From: Legionella spiritensis
GTDB lineage: Bacteria > Pseudomonadota > Gammaproteobacteria > Legionellales > Legionellaceae
NCBI RefSeq assembly: GCF_900186965.1
Contig: NZ_LT906457.1
Location: forward strand, 1-64,000
Reading direction: 5' to 3'
DNA: 64,000 nucleotides
A model generated the notes under the pieces. That model was not told where the DNA came from. It worked only from the letters and a program-made list of their open reading frames with translations, and made no database searches. The position numbers and the translations under genes are program-made. Positions 63,975-64,000 of the stretch are shown here, piece after piece (position 1 is the stretch's first letter; every line of letters begins with the position of its first letter).

Positions 63975-64000
63975 TGGTGGCTCTCGGCAACAACCTGGCC
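63971..64000 (-). CDS. 3' end of an ABC ATPase gene (partial)
   Basis: The last nine codons read GQVVAESHQ and stop at TGA, overlapping the permease start (ATGA). Only this tail is in the window. An ATPase is inferred from coupling to a MacB-type permease and from GxVV-like ends seen in MacB ATPases; domain motifs lie beyond the edge. Confidence 0.55.
   Translation of the reverse strand, partial: GQVVAESHQ

Overview
The window looks like the replication-origin end of a chromosome from the family Legionellaceae (Gammaproteobacteria), probably a species other than L. pneumophila. It opens with dnaA-dnaN-recF-gyrB. It then shows Legionella-like order and content: hfq-hflX, a TlpA-like thioredoxin, a zinc phospholipase C of the PlcC/CegC1 type, a PagP homologue, and several soluble or membrane proteins with features of Dot/Icm effectors (glutamate-rich C-terminal tails, leucine-rich repeats, eukaryote-like motifs). 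The species call is inference from gene order and protein families; no rRNA gene is present.

Layout. 1-6400: replication genes, with two perfect 16-bp parS palindromes (one inside recF, one in the recF-gyrB gap). 6400-8700: two hypothetical genes, one a candidate effector. 8850-13900: hfq, hflX, thioredoxin, phospholipase C, pirin. 13900-15140: a repeat-rich island with an intact IS5-family element. 15350-20600: TSUP permease, GDSL lipase, darP, rlmKL, Mpo1-like protein. 20700-23800: cysteine-protease-like gene, tag, a small exported protein, pagP. 23900-29000: amino-acid permease, ExoD-like protein, PiT phosphate transporter, CNNM/CorC protein, coq7. 29100-33750: exported deacetylase, amino-acid-binding protein, two candidate effectors. 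33800-36900: argP/argO pair, a hypothetical gene, DUF1841. 37000-38090: a secreted peptide made of fifteen Cys-X-Gly triplets, followed by a His/Cys-rich partner gene. 38260-43050: MFS transporter, then ubiE-ubiJ-ubiB-tatA-tatB. 43200-48100: ParB-like protein, degenerate GGDEF protein, LRR protein, and a protein with an HSSF...SGHY signature. 48400-64000: msrBA, mltB, the divergent tesA/ybbA-ybbP set, exported and outer-membrane proteins, a DAK2-DegV fusion, yhhQ, an acidic-tail candidate effector, an RclA-like flavoprotein, an exported amine oxidase, DUF2157, and a MacB-type permease.

How the parts work together. Ubiquinone synthesis is represented by ubiE, ubiJ, ubiB and, separately, coq7. 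Envelope functions include mltB, pagP, the TatAB subunits, a deacetylase, YbbAP and MacB-like ABC parts. Host interaction is suggested by the phospholipase C, the GDSL lipase and at least five candidate effectors scattered singly or in divergent pairs.

The most striking non-coding signal is a family of short inverted-repeat elements. Their ends match those of the resident IS5-family element, and five of them begin directly after a TAG stop codon (recF, hflX, pirin, a 63-aa ORF, an MFS gene). The most promising uncharacterised system is the Cys-X-Gly repeat peptide with its adjacent His/Cys-rich gene at 37001-38088.
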